DNA of 19,837 nucleotides from DATLCI01 sp035526435. Its GTDB lineage: Bacteria > Acidobacteriota > Terriglobia > Terriglobales > Acidobacteriaceae. The stretch spans positions 1-19,837 of the forward strand of contig DATLCI010000048.1 of assembly GCA_035526435.1 (NCBI GenBank), written 5' to 3'. The position numbers and the translations under genes were made by a program. How positions within the stretch are numbered: the first letter of the stretch is position 1; every line of letters starts with the position of its first letter. The notes below the pieces were generated by a model. That model did not search any database. It was given only the letters and a program-made list of their open reading frames with translations, and was not told the origin of the DNA. Shown here piece by piece: positions 1-7,525 of this stretch.

Positions 1-2180
1 TCCCCTTTGGTCTTGGTCAAGCCAAGCCTCATCATTTTCGCGATATGGCCGGCGTCGTCTGGAAGAATCGCGACAATCTCCCGTATGCCTGGCGCATCCT
101 CACGCAGGGCGTCTGCGATGGATGTTCCCTTGGCCCCTACGGCCTCCGCGACAACGTCATTTCCGGCACGCACCTTTGCATGACCCGCCTGAATCTGCTG
201 CGCCTCAACACCATGCCCGCCGCAGCCGACGAGAAGTTTTCGGACATCGGCCGGCTGCGCTCCATGACGAATGAAGAGCTGCATGGTCTTGGACGCATCC
301 CCTATCCGATGGTCCTGCGCAAGGGCGACAAAGGCTTTCGCCGCATCACCTGGGAGCAGGCTATGCAGACCATCGCCGACGAAGCGGGCAAGATCCCCGT
401 GGACCGCATGTCGTTCTTCGCGACTTCGCGCGGCCTGACCAACGAAGCGTATTACACCTTCCAAAAACTGCCGCGCATGCTGGGCACCAATAATGTCGAT
501 CTCTGTGCGCGGCTATGCCATTCGGCCAGTGTTTACGGGCTGAAGCAGACGCTGGGGATAGGCGCACCCACGTGTTCGCTTTCAGATTTTATTGGGACAG
601 AACTGCTGATCCTGTTCGGAACTGACCTTCCGAATAATCAGCCCGTCAGCACCAAATACATGCATTTTGCAAAACAAAAAGGTACGAAGATCATTGTGAT
701 CAATCCCTATCGCGAGCCGGGACTGGAGCGCTATTGGGTACCTTCAGTCGTCTCCAGCGCAATCTTCGGTACCTCGCTGATGGACGAGTTCTTTCCCGTA
801 AAGATAGGTGGAGATATTGCCTTCATTAACGGAGTGATGAAGAGCCTGGTGGAGCAGGGCCAAGAGAACAAGCCGTTCATCGCGCAGCACGTTGCGGGTT
901 TTGAAGCGTTGAAGGATTCTTTGCGAACCCTGGATTGGAAAGAGATCGAGTCGGCGAGTGGCATCTCGCGGGCTGAGATCGAGCGCTTTGCCGACATGTA
1001 CGGCAAGGCGAATTCCGCGGTCATCTGTTACTCCATGGGACTCACGCAACATGTCTTTGGTGTGGACAACGTGAAAGCTATCGCAGACCTGGCATTGATC
1101 CGCGGTAACCTCGGCCGGGAAAAGACCGGCATCATGCCCATCCGCGGTCATAGCGGGGTACAAGGCGGAGGCGAATGTGGGGTTGACCCGGCAAAGTTTC
1201 CCGGGGGTTTTGAGGTCAACGCAGACAATGCTGCGCGCTTCAGCATGCTTTGGAGCAAGCCGATACCCTCCACGCCGGGGTATCACACTGCGGAGATGAT
1301 GGATGCCGCCTACGATGGAAGACTCGATTTTCTCTATACCATTGGGGGCAATCTGCTGGAGACCATGCCGGATCGGAACCACGTGGCTGAGGCGATCCTG
1401 CGGGTACGGATAAGAGTTCATCAAGACATTGTTCTGAATAGTTACGCGACGCTCGAAGCGGGCGAGGTGCTGATCCTGCTGCCGGCGCAGACGAGATACG
1501 AGTCAGGGGGGACTTCGACCAGCACCGAAAGAAGAGTCCGTTATTCCCCGAAGATATCTGGGCCACAGATCGGGGAAGCGCGGCCGGAGTGGGAGATCCC
1601 TTGTTTGATAGGGAAGGCACTGCTACCCCAGCATGCGTCGCAGTTCGACTATCGTTCAGAAGCGGATGTCCGGCAAGAAATCGCCAAAGCCATGCCCATG
1701 TACGCCGGTATTGAAAAGTTTTCGCAGGCAGGTGACTACGTGCAATGGGGCGGGCCGCTCCTGTTCCAAGACGGCTTCACCAACATGGCGGAGAAACGGG
1801 CACGGATGTTCGCCGTGCCCATCCCGAAGATTGATGTGCCCGAAGGAAAATTTTATTTCACCACTCGCCGGGGCAAGCAATTCAACTCCATCACTTATGG
1901 GCAAAAAGATGCGCTCACGGGATCGCGGCGCCGCACCGATGTATTTATCAATCCTTTTGACGCTAAAGAGTTGGGTGTGTGCGATGGGGACGAAGTAGTA
2001 CTACGCTCTGACATTGCCGAACTCCATGGCTACGTGCGTTATTCCGATATCCGTAAAGGAAACGTTCAGGCGTATTGGCCGGAAGGCAATGTACTCATCT
2101 CTCGGCGCTATGATCACATTTCTCATGAGCCGGATTACAATGCGGTCGTAAGTATTTCAAAAGCAGCAAGTTGTAACTAA
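1..2180 (+). CDS. Molybdopterin oxidoreductase alpha subunit, FdhF/YdeP-like (5' partial)
   Basis: The frame is open from base 3 to the TAA at 2178-2180. The residues before the first ATG (base 45) read PFGLGQAKPHHFRD, which fits the conserved start of this family, so ATG45 is internal and the true start lies outside the window. Numbering from ATG45, an N-terminal cysteine set C24-x2-C27-x17-C45 is in the place where formate dehydrogenases carry an Fe-S ligand motif. CARLCHSAS around C158 aligns with the CARVU-HGPS active-site stretch of E. coli FdhF, so Cys replaces selenocysteine as the likely molybdenum ligand. The C-terminal third (about residues 600-705) is the molybdopterin-dinucleotide binding domain. 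Family knowledge: cytoplasmic bis-MGD enzyme of the TIGR01701 type, substrate usually unproven (formate-like or acid-stress-related). No partner subunit or fdhD is visible. Identity of the family is secure; the reaction is not. Confidence 0.88.
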   Translation, partial: PFGLGQAKPHHFRDMAGVVWKNRDNLPYAWRILTQGVCDGCSLGPYGLRDNVISGTHLCMTRLNLLRLNTMPAAADEKFSDIGRLRSMTNEELHGLGRIPYPMVLRKGDKGFRRITWEQAMQTIADEAGKIPVDRMSFFATSRGLTNEAYYTFQKLPRMLGTNNVDLCARLCHSASVYGLKQTLGIGAPTCSLSDFIGTELLILFGTDLPNNQPVSTKYMHFAKQKGTKIIVINPYREPGLERYWVPSVVSSAIFGTSLMDEFFPVKIGGDIAFINGVMKSLVEQGQENKPFIAQHVAGFEALKDSLRTLDWKEIESASGISRAEIERFADMYGKANSAVICYSMGLTQHVFGVDNVKAIADLALIRGNLGREKTGIMPIRGHSGVQGGGECGVDPAKFPGGFEVNADNAARFSMLWSKPIPSTPGYHTAEMMDAAYDGRLDFLYTIGGNLLETMPDRNHVAEAILRVRIRVHQDIVLNSYATLEAGEVLILLPAQTRYESGGTSTSTERRVRYSPKISGPQIGEARPEWEIPCLIGKALLPQHASQFDYRSEADVRQEIAKAMPMYAGIEKFSQAGDYVQWGGPLLFQDGFTNMAEKRARMFAVPIPKIDVPEGKFYFTTRRGKQFNSITYGQKDALTGSRRRTDVFINPFDAKELGVCDGDEVVLRSDIAELHGYVRYSDIRKGNVQAYWPEGNVLISRRYDHISHEPDYNAVVSISKAASCN

Positions 2181-2286
2181 GCCACGAAGGCACTTTGGGG
2201 TCCTGAGCAAAAGATTTTTTGCACATGCGCCCGTTAGACACGGTAAAGTTGCATCTAACCGCTTGCCTGCTTTTACGCTATACGCT

Positions 2287-2658
2287 ATGTCAATGAACGG
2301 AAATAGACCCAAAGTGCTGGTGGCAGACGATGAGAAAGTCATCGCTGATACCCTTGCCATTATCCTTAACCAGAATGGCTTCGATGCGAGCGCGGTCTAT
2401 ACCGGAACTGCGGCCGTGGAGCGCGCGCGGAGCGTGCGCCCGGATCTCATCATCAGCGATGTGATCATGCCCGACATGAACGGCATCGATGCAGCCATTA
2501 AGATCCGTGGCTTCCACCCCAACTGTAAGATATTGCTGTTTTCGGGTCAGGCCGCAACGGCTGACTTGCTCGAAACCGCCCGTCAGCAAGGGCACGAATT
2601 TGAGATCCTGGCCAAGCCCGTCCATCCGCAAGACCTGCTGGCAAAGCTGAGAAGCTAA
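2287..2658 (+). CDS. Single-domain response regulator (CheY-like receiver)
   Basis: A 123-residue stand-alone receiver domain with no output domain. The acidic pocket D14/D15, phosphoacceptor D58 (in ISDVIMPDMNG), the switch Ser86 (LLFSGQ) and Lys110 (AKPVHP) are all present, so it should be phosphorylatable. The frame is open further up to a TTG at 2263, but I chose ATG 2287 because the added residues are not receiver-like; ATG 2293 is also possible. No clear Shine-Dalgarno precedes either. No histidine kinase lies nearby, so its partner is unknown. Its TAA overlaps the recR stop on the other strand by 4 bases (2655-2658). Role inferred: phosphorelay or protein-protein signalling in the cytoplasm. 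Confidence 0.88.
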   Translation: MSMNGNRPKVLVADDEKVIADTLAIILNQNGFDASAVYTGTAAVERARSVRPDLIISDVIMPDMNGIDAAIKIRGFHPNCKILLFSGQAATADLLETARQQGHEFEILAKPVHPQDLLAKLRS

Positions 2659-3254
2659 AGTTCTCTTCGGCCTTCCATCGCCTTCGACATCGTTACCTCA
2701 TCCGCATATTCAATGTCGCTTCCAGCAGGGATGCCGGTGGCGATGCGCGTGATCTTTACGCCCGCCCGCTTCAACAGCCTGGTCAGGTAATGAGCGGTAG
2801 CTTCGCCTTCGACGGTGGGGTTGGTGGCGATAATGACTTCATCCACGTCGCCCGACTCCACCCGTTTCGTGAGGGAGGAGATTCGCAGATGCTCCGGCCC
2901 AACGCCGTGCAACGGGGAGATAGCCCCGTGCAGAACGTGGTAAACACCGTTGTAGGCCTTGGTTTTTTCCACCGACGCAATATTCGTAGGCTCCTCGACT
3001 ACGCACACCAACCTGAGGTTACGAGTGGCGCTGCTGCAAAAGACGCAGGGCTCAACATCCGTGATGTTGTTGCAGACGGAGCAGAGGCGCAGACTTTCCT
3101 TGAGATCGTGGATGGCAGCGGCCAGGGCATCAGCATCATCCACTGACGAGCGCAGGATGTGAAAGGCCAGCCGCTGCGCGCTTTTGTTGCCGATGCCAGG
3201 CAATTTGCGGAGCTCGTCAATCAAGCGGGCCATGGGCTCGGCGAATTTGGTCAT
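2655..3254 (-). CDS. recR: Recombination mediator RecR
   Basis: A 199-residue protein, the normal RecR length. In order: an N-terminal helix-hairpin-helix segment (LPGIGNKSAQRLAFHIL, residues 18-34), a four-cysteine zinc finger (C58, C61, C70, C73), then a Toprim domain with the acidic VVEEP stretch around residues 85-89 and ending in the conserved GSDIEYADEVT region. RecR acts with RecF/RecO in loading RecA on gapped DNA. The start ATG at 3254 overlaps the ybaB stop as TAATG, so translation is probably coupled to ybaB. It is the last gene of the dnaX-ybaB-recR operon, an arrangement known in many bacteria, and converges on the receiver gene with overlapping stops. Confidence 0.97.
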   Translation of the reverse strand: MTKFAEPMARLIDELRKLPGIGNKSAQRLAFHILRSSVDDADALAAAIHDLKESLRLCSVCNNITDVEPCVFCSSATRNLRLVCVVEEPTNIASVEKTKAYNGVYHVLHGAISPLHGVGPEHLRISSLTKRVESGDVDEVIIATNPTVEGEATAHYLTRLLKRAGVKITRIATGIPAGSDIEYADEVTMSKAMEGRREL

Positions 3255-3568
3255 TAAAACAATCCAGGCATGCCCATGCCGCCGAGCATACCGCCTACAC
3301 TCGATTGCATGGCTTCCTCGGCTTTGCGGCCGGCTTCATTCACAGCGGCGGTGATAAGGTCCTGGAGCATCTCGATGTCTCCGGCTTGTATCGCTTCGGG
3401 TTCGATCTTGATGGCCAGAACGCGCTTCTGCCCATTCATCTTCACCGTTACCGTACCGCCTCCGGCGGTCGCTTCGACCACCGTATTGGCCATCTGCTGC
3501 TGCAATTCCTGCGCCTGCTTTTGCGCCTGGGCCAGCATCTCCTGCATCTTCTTGGGGTTCAGGTCCAT
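3254..3568 (-). CDS. ybaB: YbaB/EbfC family nucleoid-associated protein
   Basis: A 104-residue YbaB/EbfC protein. The N-terminal half is a Gln/Met-rich helix (residues 5-27) followed by the family's VVEATAGGGTVTVKMNG beta segment, then the IEPEAI...DLITAAVNEAGRKA helix. The tail is Gly/Met-rich (GGMLGGMGMPGLF), typical of the family. Homologues form DNA-binding dimers that coat the chromosome. The ATG (3568) shares a base with the dnaX stop (TAATG), and an AAGGA lies about 9 nt upstream inside dnaX. Its place between dnaX and recR strongly supports the call. Confidence 0.96.
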   Translation of the reverse strand: MDLNPKKMQEMLAQAQKQAQELQQQMANTVVEATAGGGTVTVKMNGQKRVLAIKIEPEAIQAGDIEMLQDLITAAVNEAGRKAEEAMQSSVGGMLGGMGMPGLF

Positions 3569-5403
3569 TACGCTTTGTCCTTATGATCGACCACGGTTCG
3601 GATCTCTGCGCCAAACTTGTCCTGCATGTATTGCACGATCGGATCTTCGGAGGCGCGCATGCGTGCGCTCGCGCCACTCGATCCGCTTGCTCGTGCAGTG
3701 CCGCGATGCGACGGCATCGCGTTGGCGCTGCCACCCGTCATCACTGTCATCTTCAATGGACGACCTGCCGCGCGGCTGGCCGCTGCCGTGACCATCTTCT
3801 TAGGCTCCGTGCCGAATGACATCTCGATCATCACCGCCGATGCGGCTACCCGGATGGTGATCTCATTACCGGCCAAGCTCCACTCCCCGGCATCGAGCAT
3901 ACCGGCGAGCATGCCTTGATTCGAGGCCTCGAGTTCAGCGATGACCGCACCGCGCAGGGCGTCTAGGTCGCCATTGGTGGGGGCAGGCGTTGGAGCCGGA
4001 GTGGGCACGGCAACCCGGGCTTGGACTTCCGCCACAACTGCCGCAGCTACCGCAGTGGCAGCGGCAATCACATTCTTATTGGAATTCTCGGCGACGGCGG
4101 AACTAGTACCCAAGCCTCCACTCATCTCCGGGCCGCTGCGGCCTTTACGGGCGCGGTCGGCTTCAAAAGGCGAAACTGCCGGCGCTGCGCTGCGCGCAGC
4201 TTCGACGGAACGCGCGGAAGGAGACGAAGGCGCCGCTCCGGTCCTTAAGGTCGGTGCCACCTGCTGCGGAGCCGGTTGCTGGCTAAGCAATTGCTCGATG
4301 GGCAATAGCCTTTGCGCGTGCACCATCTTCAAGAGTCCTAGTTCCAGGTGGAAGCGCTGCTCATGTTTGTACCCAAGATCGTCGTGCGTCCGCAACGCGA
4401 TCTGCAAGAATCGAGCAAGATCTTCTTCGCTGAATTGCTCAGCTAATCGGAATACCCGGGTCCGCTCGTCTGAGGAGATCTGGAGGAGAGAAGAATCTTT
4501 CCCGGCGACCTTGGCAACGACCGCATTCCGTAAAAACCGGACCAGTTGCTTGACGAAATGAGAAGGGCTCTGTCCCTCGCTTACCAGCTTGTCCAGTATC
4601 TGCAGGACTTCCTGGCTCGAGTCGCGCCCCACGGCGTTCATGATGGACTCGAGGATCTCGGTGGAAACGGTGCCCACCAGTCCGCGCACTTGCGCCACCG
4701 TAATAGCAGCGCCGCCCCCAGCAATCGCCTGGTCCATGATGGATAACGCGTCGCGCATGGAACCGTCGCCCGCCTCAGCGAGAATGGCGACGGCATCATC
4801 TTCGATCGTGATCTTTTCCTGCTTAGCTATGTCCTTCAATTGGCCGACGATGTCCTCGAACTTCACGGCGTGAAAACTGAAGTGCTGACAGCGCGAGCGG
4901 ATGGTCTGAGGGATGTCTTCGGGCTGGGTGGTCGCCATCATAAAAACGATGTGACCAGGAGGCTCCTCCAGAGTCTTCAGTAGGGCATTAAAAGCAGCAT
5001 CGGTGATCTGATGGGCTTCGTCGAGGATGTAAACCTTGTAGCGATCGCGTGCGGGACGGTAGCGGGCCCCCTCGCGGAGCTCCCGGATCTCGTCGATGCC
5101 GCGATTGGTCGCCGCATCGATCTCAATCACATCTACGGCATTTCCAGCCCGTACTTCCGTGCAGGATTCACACACGCCGCAAGGAGCCGCTGTGGGTGCG
5201 TCATTTTTGCGGCAGTTCAAGGCCATCGCCAGGATGCGGGCGATGGTGGTCTTGCCGATGCCGCGATGGCCACTGAATATGTATCCGTGAGCGATGCGCT
5301 GCTGCTCAATAGCGTTTTTGAGCGTACGCGTCACGTGATCCTGACCGATCACGTCAGAGAACTTCTGGGGACGGTACTTGCGCGCCAGGACCTGATAGCT
5401 CAT
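3568..5403 (-). CDS. dnaX: DNA polymerase III subunits gamma/tau (DnaX)
   Basis: A 611-residue clamp-loader ATPase. I start at ATG 5403 (MSYQVLARKYRP, the conserved DnaX N-terminus); an upstream in-frame ATG at 5436 would add 11 unrelated residues. The AAA+ core has Walker A GHRGIGKTT (45-53), a zinc module C64/C75/C78/C81, Walker B LDEAH (127-131) and the SRC arginine-finger motif (170-172). After domain III comes a low-complexity Ala/Pro linker (including PTPAPTPAPT), then a C-terminal domain of about 135 residues ending near EDPIVQYMQDKFGAEI, consistent with full-length tau. I saw no A6G-type slippery site, so a shorter gamma form made by frameshifting is not supported. First gene of the dnaX-ybaB-recR operon. 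Confidence 0.96.
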   Translation of the reverse strand: MSYQVLARKYRPQKFSDVIGQDHVTRTLKNAIEQQRIAHGYIFSGHRGIGKTTIARILAMALNCRKNDAPTAAPCGVCESCTEVRAGNAVDVIEIDAATNRGIDEIRELREGARYRPARDRYKVYILDEAHQITDAAFNALLKTLEEPPGHIVFMMATTQPEDIPQTIRSRCQHFSFHAVKFEDIVGQLKDIAKQEKITIEDDAVAILAEAGDGSMRDALSIMDQAIAGGGAAITVAQVRGLVGTVSTEILESIMNAVGRDSSQEVLQILDKLVSEGQSPSHFVKQLVRFLRNAVVAKVAGKDSSLLQISSDERTRVFRLAEQFSEEDLARFLQIALRTHDDLGYKHEQRFHLELGLLKMVHAQRLLPIEQLLSQQPAPQQVAPTLRTGAAPSSPSARSVEAARSAAPAVSPFEADRARKGRSGPEMSGGLGTSSAVAENSNKNVIAAATAVAAAVVAEVQARVAVPTPAPTPAPTNGDLDALRGAVIAELEASNQGMLAGMLDAGEWSLAGNEITIRVAASAVMIEMSFGTEPKKMVTAAASRAAGRPLKMTVMTGGSANAMPSHRGTARASGSSGASARMRASEDPIVQYMQDKFGAEIRTVVDHKDKA

Positions 5404-5415
5404 AAGGGAATCCCC

Positions 5416-5421
5416 ATTATA
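5416..5421 (-). promoter_or_regulatory. Candidate -10 box (TATAAT) for the dnaX operon
   Basis: On the minus strand a perfect TATAAT lies 12 nt before the dnaX ATG at 5403, followed by GGGGA that could act as a weak Shine-Dalgarno. No convincing -35 hexamer is seen at 16-18 bp. A transcript starting 7 nt after this box would have a leader of only about 6 nt and would lack most of the GGGGA, so box and ribosome site compete as explanations. The 5404-5506 gap is divergent (dnaX and dinB-like) and must hold promoters for both. Confidence 0.3.
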
Positions 5422-5506
5422 AAAGACGCAGGGCAATAGCCCGACTGAATCGGCGACAAAAAATCCAAGTGCTGGGCGGCCGTTGAAAGCCTATGATTTA
5501 TGCATC

Positions 5507-6004
5507 ATGATCAGCGCAAGCGAAGCTTTCAACCTCAACACAATCGCTCAGCTCCTTGACCGTTATCACCGCGGGACTCAGGTGTTTGTCGACGCGATAC
5601 ATTCAGTGTCGCCAGCTCAGGTTGATGCACCGCCTGCACCCGGCAAGTGGTCGGCCCGCCAGATCGCGTGCCATGTGGCGGATAGTGAACTCGTGGCGGG
5701 GGTGCGATACCGCATGATAGCCGCGCAGCCAGGGTCAACCCTCAGCGCCTTTGATCAGGAAAAGTGGGAGAGCCAGTTGCATTATCCGCGGCAGGCACTG
5801 CCATCCACCCTGGGCGCCTTTGCCGCCATGCGTTTGTATAACTTGGAAATGTTGCGTGCCTTGCCCTTGGACAACTGGTCCCGAGTGGCAATCCATGAGG
5901 AGCGCGGGGAATATACCCTGTATGGCCTGGTGACGCACAATGCGGCCCATGTGGAAAGCCATACGGCACAGATTTTGGCTATCCAAGTCCGCTTTGCCGG
6001 TTGA
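5507..6004 (+). CDS. DinB-like (DinB_2) putative metal-dependent protein
   Basis: A 165-residue four-helix protein of the DinB/YfiT superfamily. The signature is GKWSARQIACHVADSE with His56, and near the C-terminus HNAAHVESHTAQI with His148 and His152; these three His form the usual metal site. Family members include thiol-transferases (bacillithiol, mycothiol) and many uncharacterised proteins; the substrate here is unknown. The frame can be extended to TTG 5483, but ATG 5507 fits the family N-terminus (AFNLNTIAQLLDRY). A TATGAT at 5492-5497 lies 9 nt before the ATG and there is no good Shine-Dalgarno. It is followed directly by the STAS gene and transcribed divergently from dnaX. Confidence 0.85.
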   Translation: MISASEAFNLNTIAQLLDRYHRGTQVFVDAIHSVSPAQVDAPPAPGKWSARQIACHVADSELVAGVRYRMIAAQPGSTLSAFDQEKWESQLHYPRQALPSTLGAFAAMRLYNLEMLRALPLDNWSRVAIHEERGEYTLYGLVTHNAAHVESHTAQILAIQVRFAG

Positions 6005-6063
6005 ACTTGCCAATCGCCCCTAATCCTAGTAATCTCGGGGGCCGGTACGCGGTTATGCTCCCT

Positions 6064-6423
6064 ATGTCGCTCAATCTCTCAACGCAGCAGGTCCATGGCG
6101 TCACGGTAGTGAAAGCGTCAGGCCGCATCGTCTTTGGGGAAGAAGCCAATGCACTGCGTAATGAGATCAAACCCTTCGTGCAGGCCGGGGCGGCCAACGT
6201 CGTCATCGACCTGACCGATGTCGTCTACGTGGATAGTGGTGGCATCGGTGCTTTGGTGGGACTGTATACCACTGCGCGCGCCGGAGGCGGAGACCTAAAA
6301 CTTGCCGGGGCAAATCCCAAGGTACGGCATGTGTTGGATATAACCAAACTTTCCGGCATCCTGGGGATATTCGCGACGGCCGAAGAAGCAGTTGCCGCCA
6401 TGCGGCGGAGCGCCACCGCTTAA
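6064..6423 (+). CDS. STAS-domain anti-anti-sigma factor
   Basis: A 119-residue single STAS domain. Starting at ATG 6064 gives MSLNLSTQQVHGVTVVKASG, co-linear without gaps with the N-terminus of B. subtilis SpoIIAA, and puts the phosphorylatable serine at Ser58 in YVDSGGIGALVG, the same number as in SpoIIAA. That agreement is why I prefer it over ATG 6055 or TTG 6001. Known role of the family: when unphosphorylated, it binds an anti-sigma kinase and frees a sigma factor. No anti-sigma kinase or sigma gene is in the window, so the partner is unknown. It sits about 60 nt after the DinB-like stop, probably co-transcribed, and its TAA is one base from the SET gene stop on the other strand. Confidence 0.92.
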   Translation: MSLNLSTQQVHGVTVVKASGRIVFGEEANALRNEIKPFVQAGAANVVIDLTDVVYVDSGGIGALVGLYTTARAGGGDLKLAGANPKVRHVLDITKLSGILGIFATAEEAVAAMRRSATA

Positions 6424-6424
6424 G

Positions 6425-6874
6425 CTAGCGCGCCCCTACCAATTCCTTCTTCAGCTTCTTCTGGCGCTCCATCTCCTCATCGCTATACATGGTGCCGCGG
6501 CATTTCTTGGCTCCGCAATAACAAAGAGCTTCGTCGTCTTCCTCGCCATCGAAGAGGCAATAGTCGTAGGTGAGTTCTTCCCCAGTCTGGATATCACGCA
6601 AAGCAATGATCCATATCTTTCCATCGATCTCATCTGTCTCGCAATTGGGCTCACAGCAATGATTGATGAAGGCTGCTACTCCATGTCCATCGATGATGCG
6701 GCCATCGTCGAGAGCAAAGAGGTAGGTATAGGGGCGGCCGTCATACAGTTCATCCGCCCGTTCGCGGCTCACGATAGGTCCGGTGTATTCCACGATCTTG
6801 GTGTCTTTTTTGATGGGTTCCGTCGTATAAACGCCGGCGGCATGAATGTCAGAGGAGCGGACGATGATTCCCAT
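6425..6874 (-). CDS. SET-domain protein-lysine methyltransferase with post-SET cysteines
   Basis: A 149-residue protein that is almost only a SET domain. Visible motifs: GVYTTEPIKKDTKIVEYTG (14-32), the SAM/pseudoknot motif FINHCCEPNC (69-78; eukaryotic enzymes usually have NHSC), and GEELTYDY with the catalytic-type Tyr103/Tyr105. C118-x-C120-x4-C125 (CYCGAKKCRG) is a post-SET zinc motif whose fourth ligand is normally the Cys of NHxC, here Cys74. The C-terminal helix is charged (EEMERQKKLKKEL). There is no signal peptide, so it acts in the cytoplasm unless exported otherwise. Start ATG 6874 is supported by GAGG six bases upstream. Target protein unknown; methylation of a basic chromatin-like or ribosomal protein is possible but unproven. 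All key residues are present, so I expect it to be active. Confidence 0.93.
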   Translation of the reverse strand: MGIIVRSSDIHAAGVYTTEPIKKDTKIVEYTGPIVSRERADELYDGRPYTYLFALDDGRIIDGHGVAAFINHCCEPNCETDEIDGKIWIIALRDIQTGEELTYDYCLFDGEEDDEALCYCGAKKCRGTMYSDEEMERQKKLKKELVGAR

Positions 6875-6880
6875 AGAGTA

Positions 6881-6891
6881 CCTCGATTATA
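6881..6891 (-). promoter_or_regulatory. Candidate -10 (TATAAT) and Shine-Dalgarno (GAGG) of the SET gene
   Basis: On the minus strand TATAAT (6886-6891) is followed at once by cGAGG (GAGG at 6881-6884), then six bases and the ATG. The GAGG is a good ribosome site. The -10 call is weaker: no clear -35 is present, and the implied start point would fall at or after the GAGG. The rest of the 6875-7036 divergent gap (SET and msrA) holds no other structure I can support. Confidence 0.35.
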
Positions 6892-7036
6892 ACCTCGGCT
6901 TCCTTCACTAAGCTTTAGTCCCAAAATCAATTGCCGGAGTTGCCGCGGGAGAATGCGGAATAGCGGAAACTTCTGACCATGTCAGCCATCGAATAGGGTA
7001 AGAGAAGTCCGGTATCATCAGGTGAACGAGGTCATC

Positions 7037-7507
7037 ATGGAAAAGGCAACGTTTGGCGCAGGGTGTTTTTGGGGAGTGGAGGCGTCGTTCCGGGAGTTAC
7101 CGGGAGTGGTGGATTCCCAGGTGGGATATTTGGGTGGAACCCTGGAAAACCCGACTTACAAAGATGTTTGTTCCGGGAGTACCGGCCATGCCGAGGTGGT
7201 GCAGGTCTCGTACGATCCGGCGCAAGTCAGCTACGAGCAACTGCTGGATTTGTTTTGGAAGATGCACGACCCTACCACCCTGAATCGCCAAGGGCCGGAT
7301 GTTGGCACGCAATATCGGTCGGCTATTTTCTTTCACACGCCTGACCAACGGATGGCTGCCGAAAGGTCGAAGCAGGAGATACAGGCCTCCGGGAACTTTT
7401 CCCGGCCGATTGTGACTGAGGTCACGCCCGCATCCACTTTTTATCCTGCTGAGGATTATCACCAGCAATATCTGGCCAAACGCGGCCTGCGTTCCTGTCA
7501 CATATAA
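7037..7507 (+). CDS. msrA: Peptide methionine sulfoxide reductase MsrA
   Basis: A 156-residue MsrA. The catalytic GCFWG motif is near the N-terminus (Cys10), followed by the family stretches GYLGGTLENPTYKDVCSG, TGHAEVVQVSYDP and the YPAEDYHQQYLAK segment. A C-terminal Cys154 (RSCHI) is positioned to act as the recycling cysteine. It reduces the S-form of methionine sulfoxide in proteins using thioredoxin. ATG 7037 is chosen over GTG 7022 because GAGG (7028-7031) lies five bases before it and MEKATFGAGCFWG is a standard N-terminus. No signal peptide, so it is cytoplasmic. The next gene begins 18 bases after its stop on the same strand. Confidence 0.96.
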   Translation: MEKATFGAGCFWGVEASFRELPGVVDSQVGYLGGTLENPTYKDVCSGSTGHAEVVQVSYDPAQVSYEQLLDLFWKMHDPTTLNRQGPDVGTQYRSAIFFHTPDQRMAAERSKQEIQASGNFSRPIVTEVTPASTFYPAEDYHQQYLAKRGLRSCHI

Positions 7508-7525
7508 TGGTGTCTGAGGTGACTC

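Noticed and set aside
744..1424. Long open frame antisense to the molybdopterin oxidoreductase
   Set aside because: Its translation has no recognisable domain and runs opposite a clearly coding, conserved gene; it is a by-product of GC-rich codon use.
2184..2196. CCACGAAGGCAC-like intergenic repeat fragment after the first gene
   Set aside because: It resembles repeat tracts I recall from some soil bacterial genomes, but only one short copy is present, so a repeat cannot be claimed.
2209..2224. GCAAAA...TTTTGC hairpin as a terminator of the first gene
   Set aside because: The stem is only six mostly A-T pairs and lacks a GC core; too weak to call.
3568..4150. Programmed frameshift in dnaX producing gamma
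   Set aside because: I looked for an A6G-like slippery run with a following hairpin in the linker region and saw none.
3941..4561. 206-codon Ala-rich frame antisense to dnaX
   Set aside because: It mirrors the low-complexity Ala/Pro linker of DnaX, which naturally yields open frames on the other strand.
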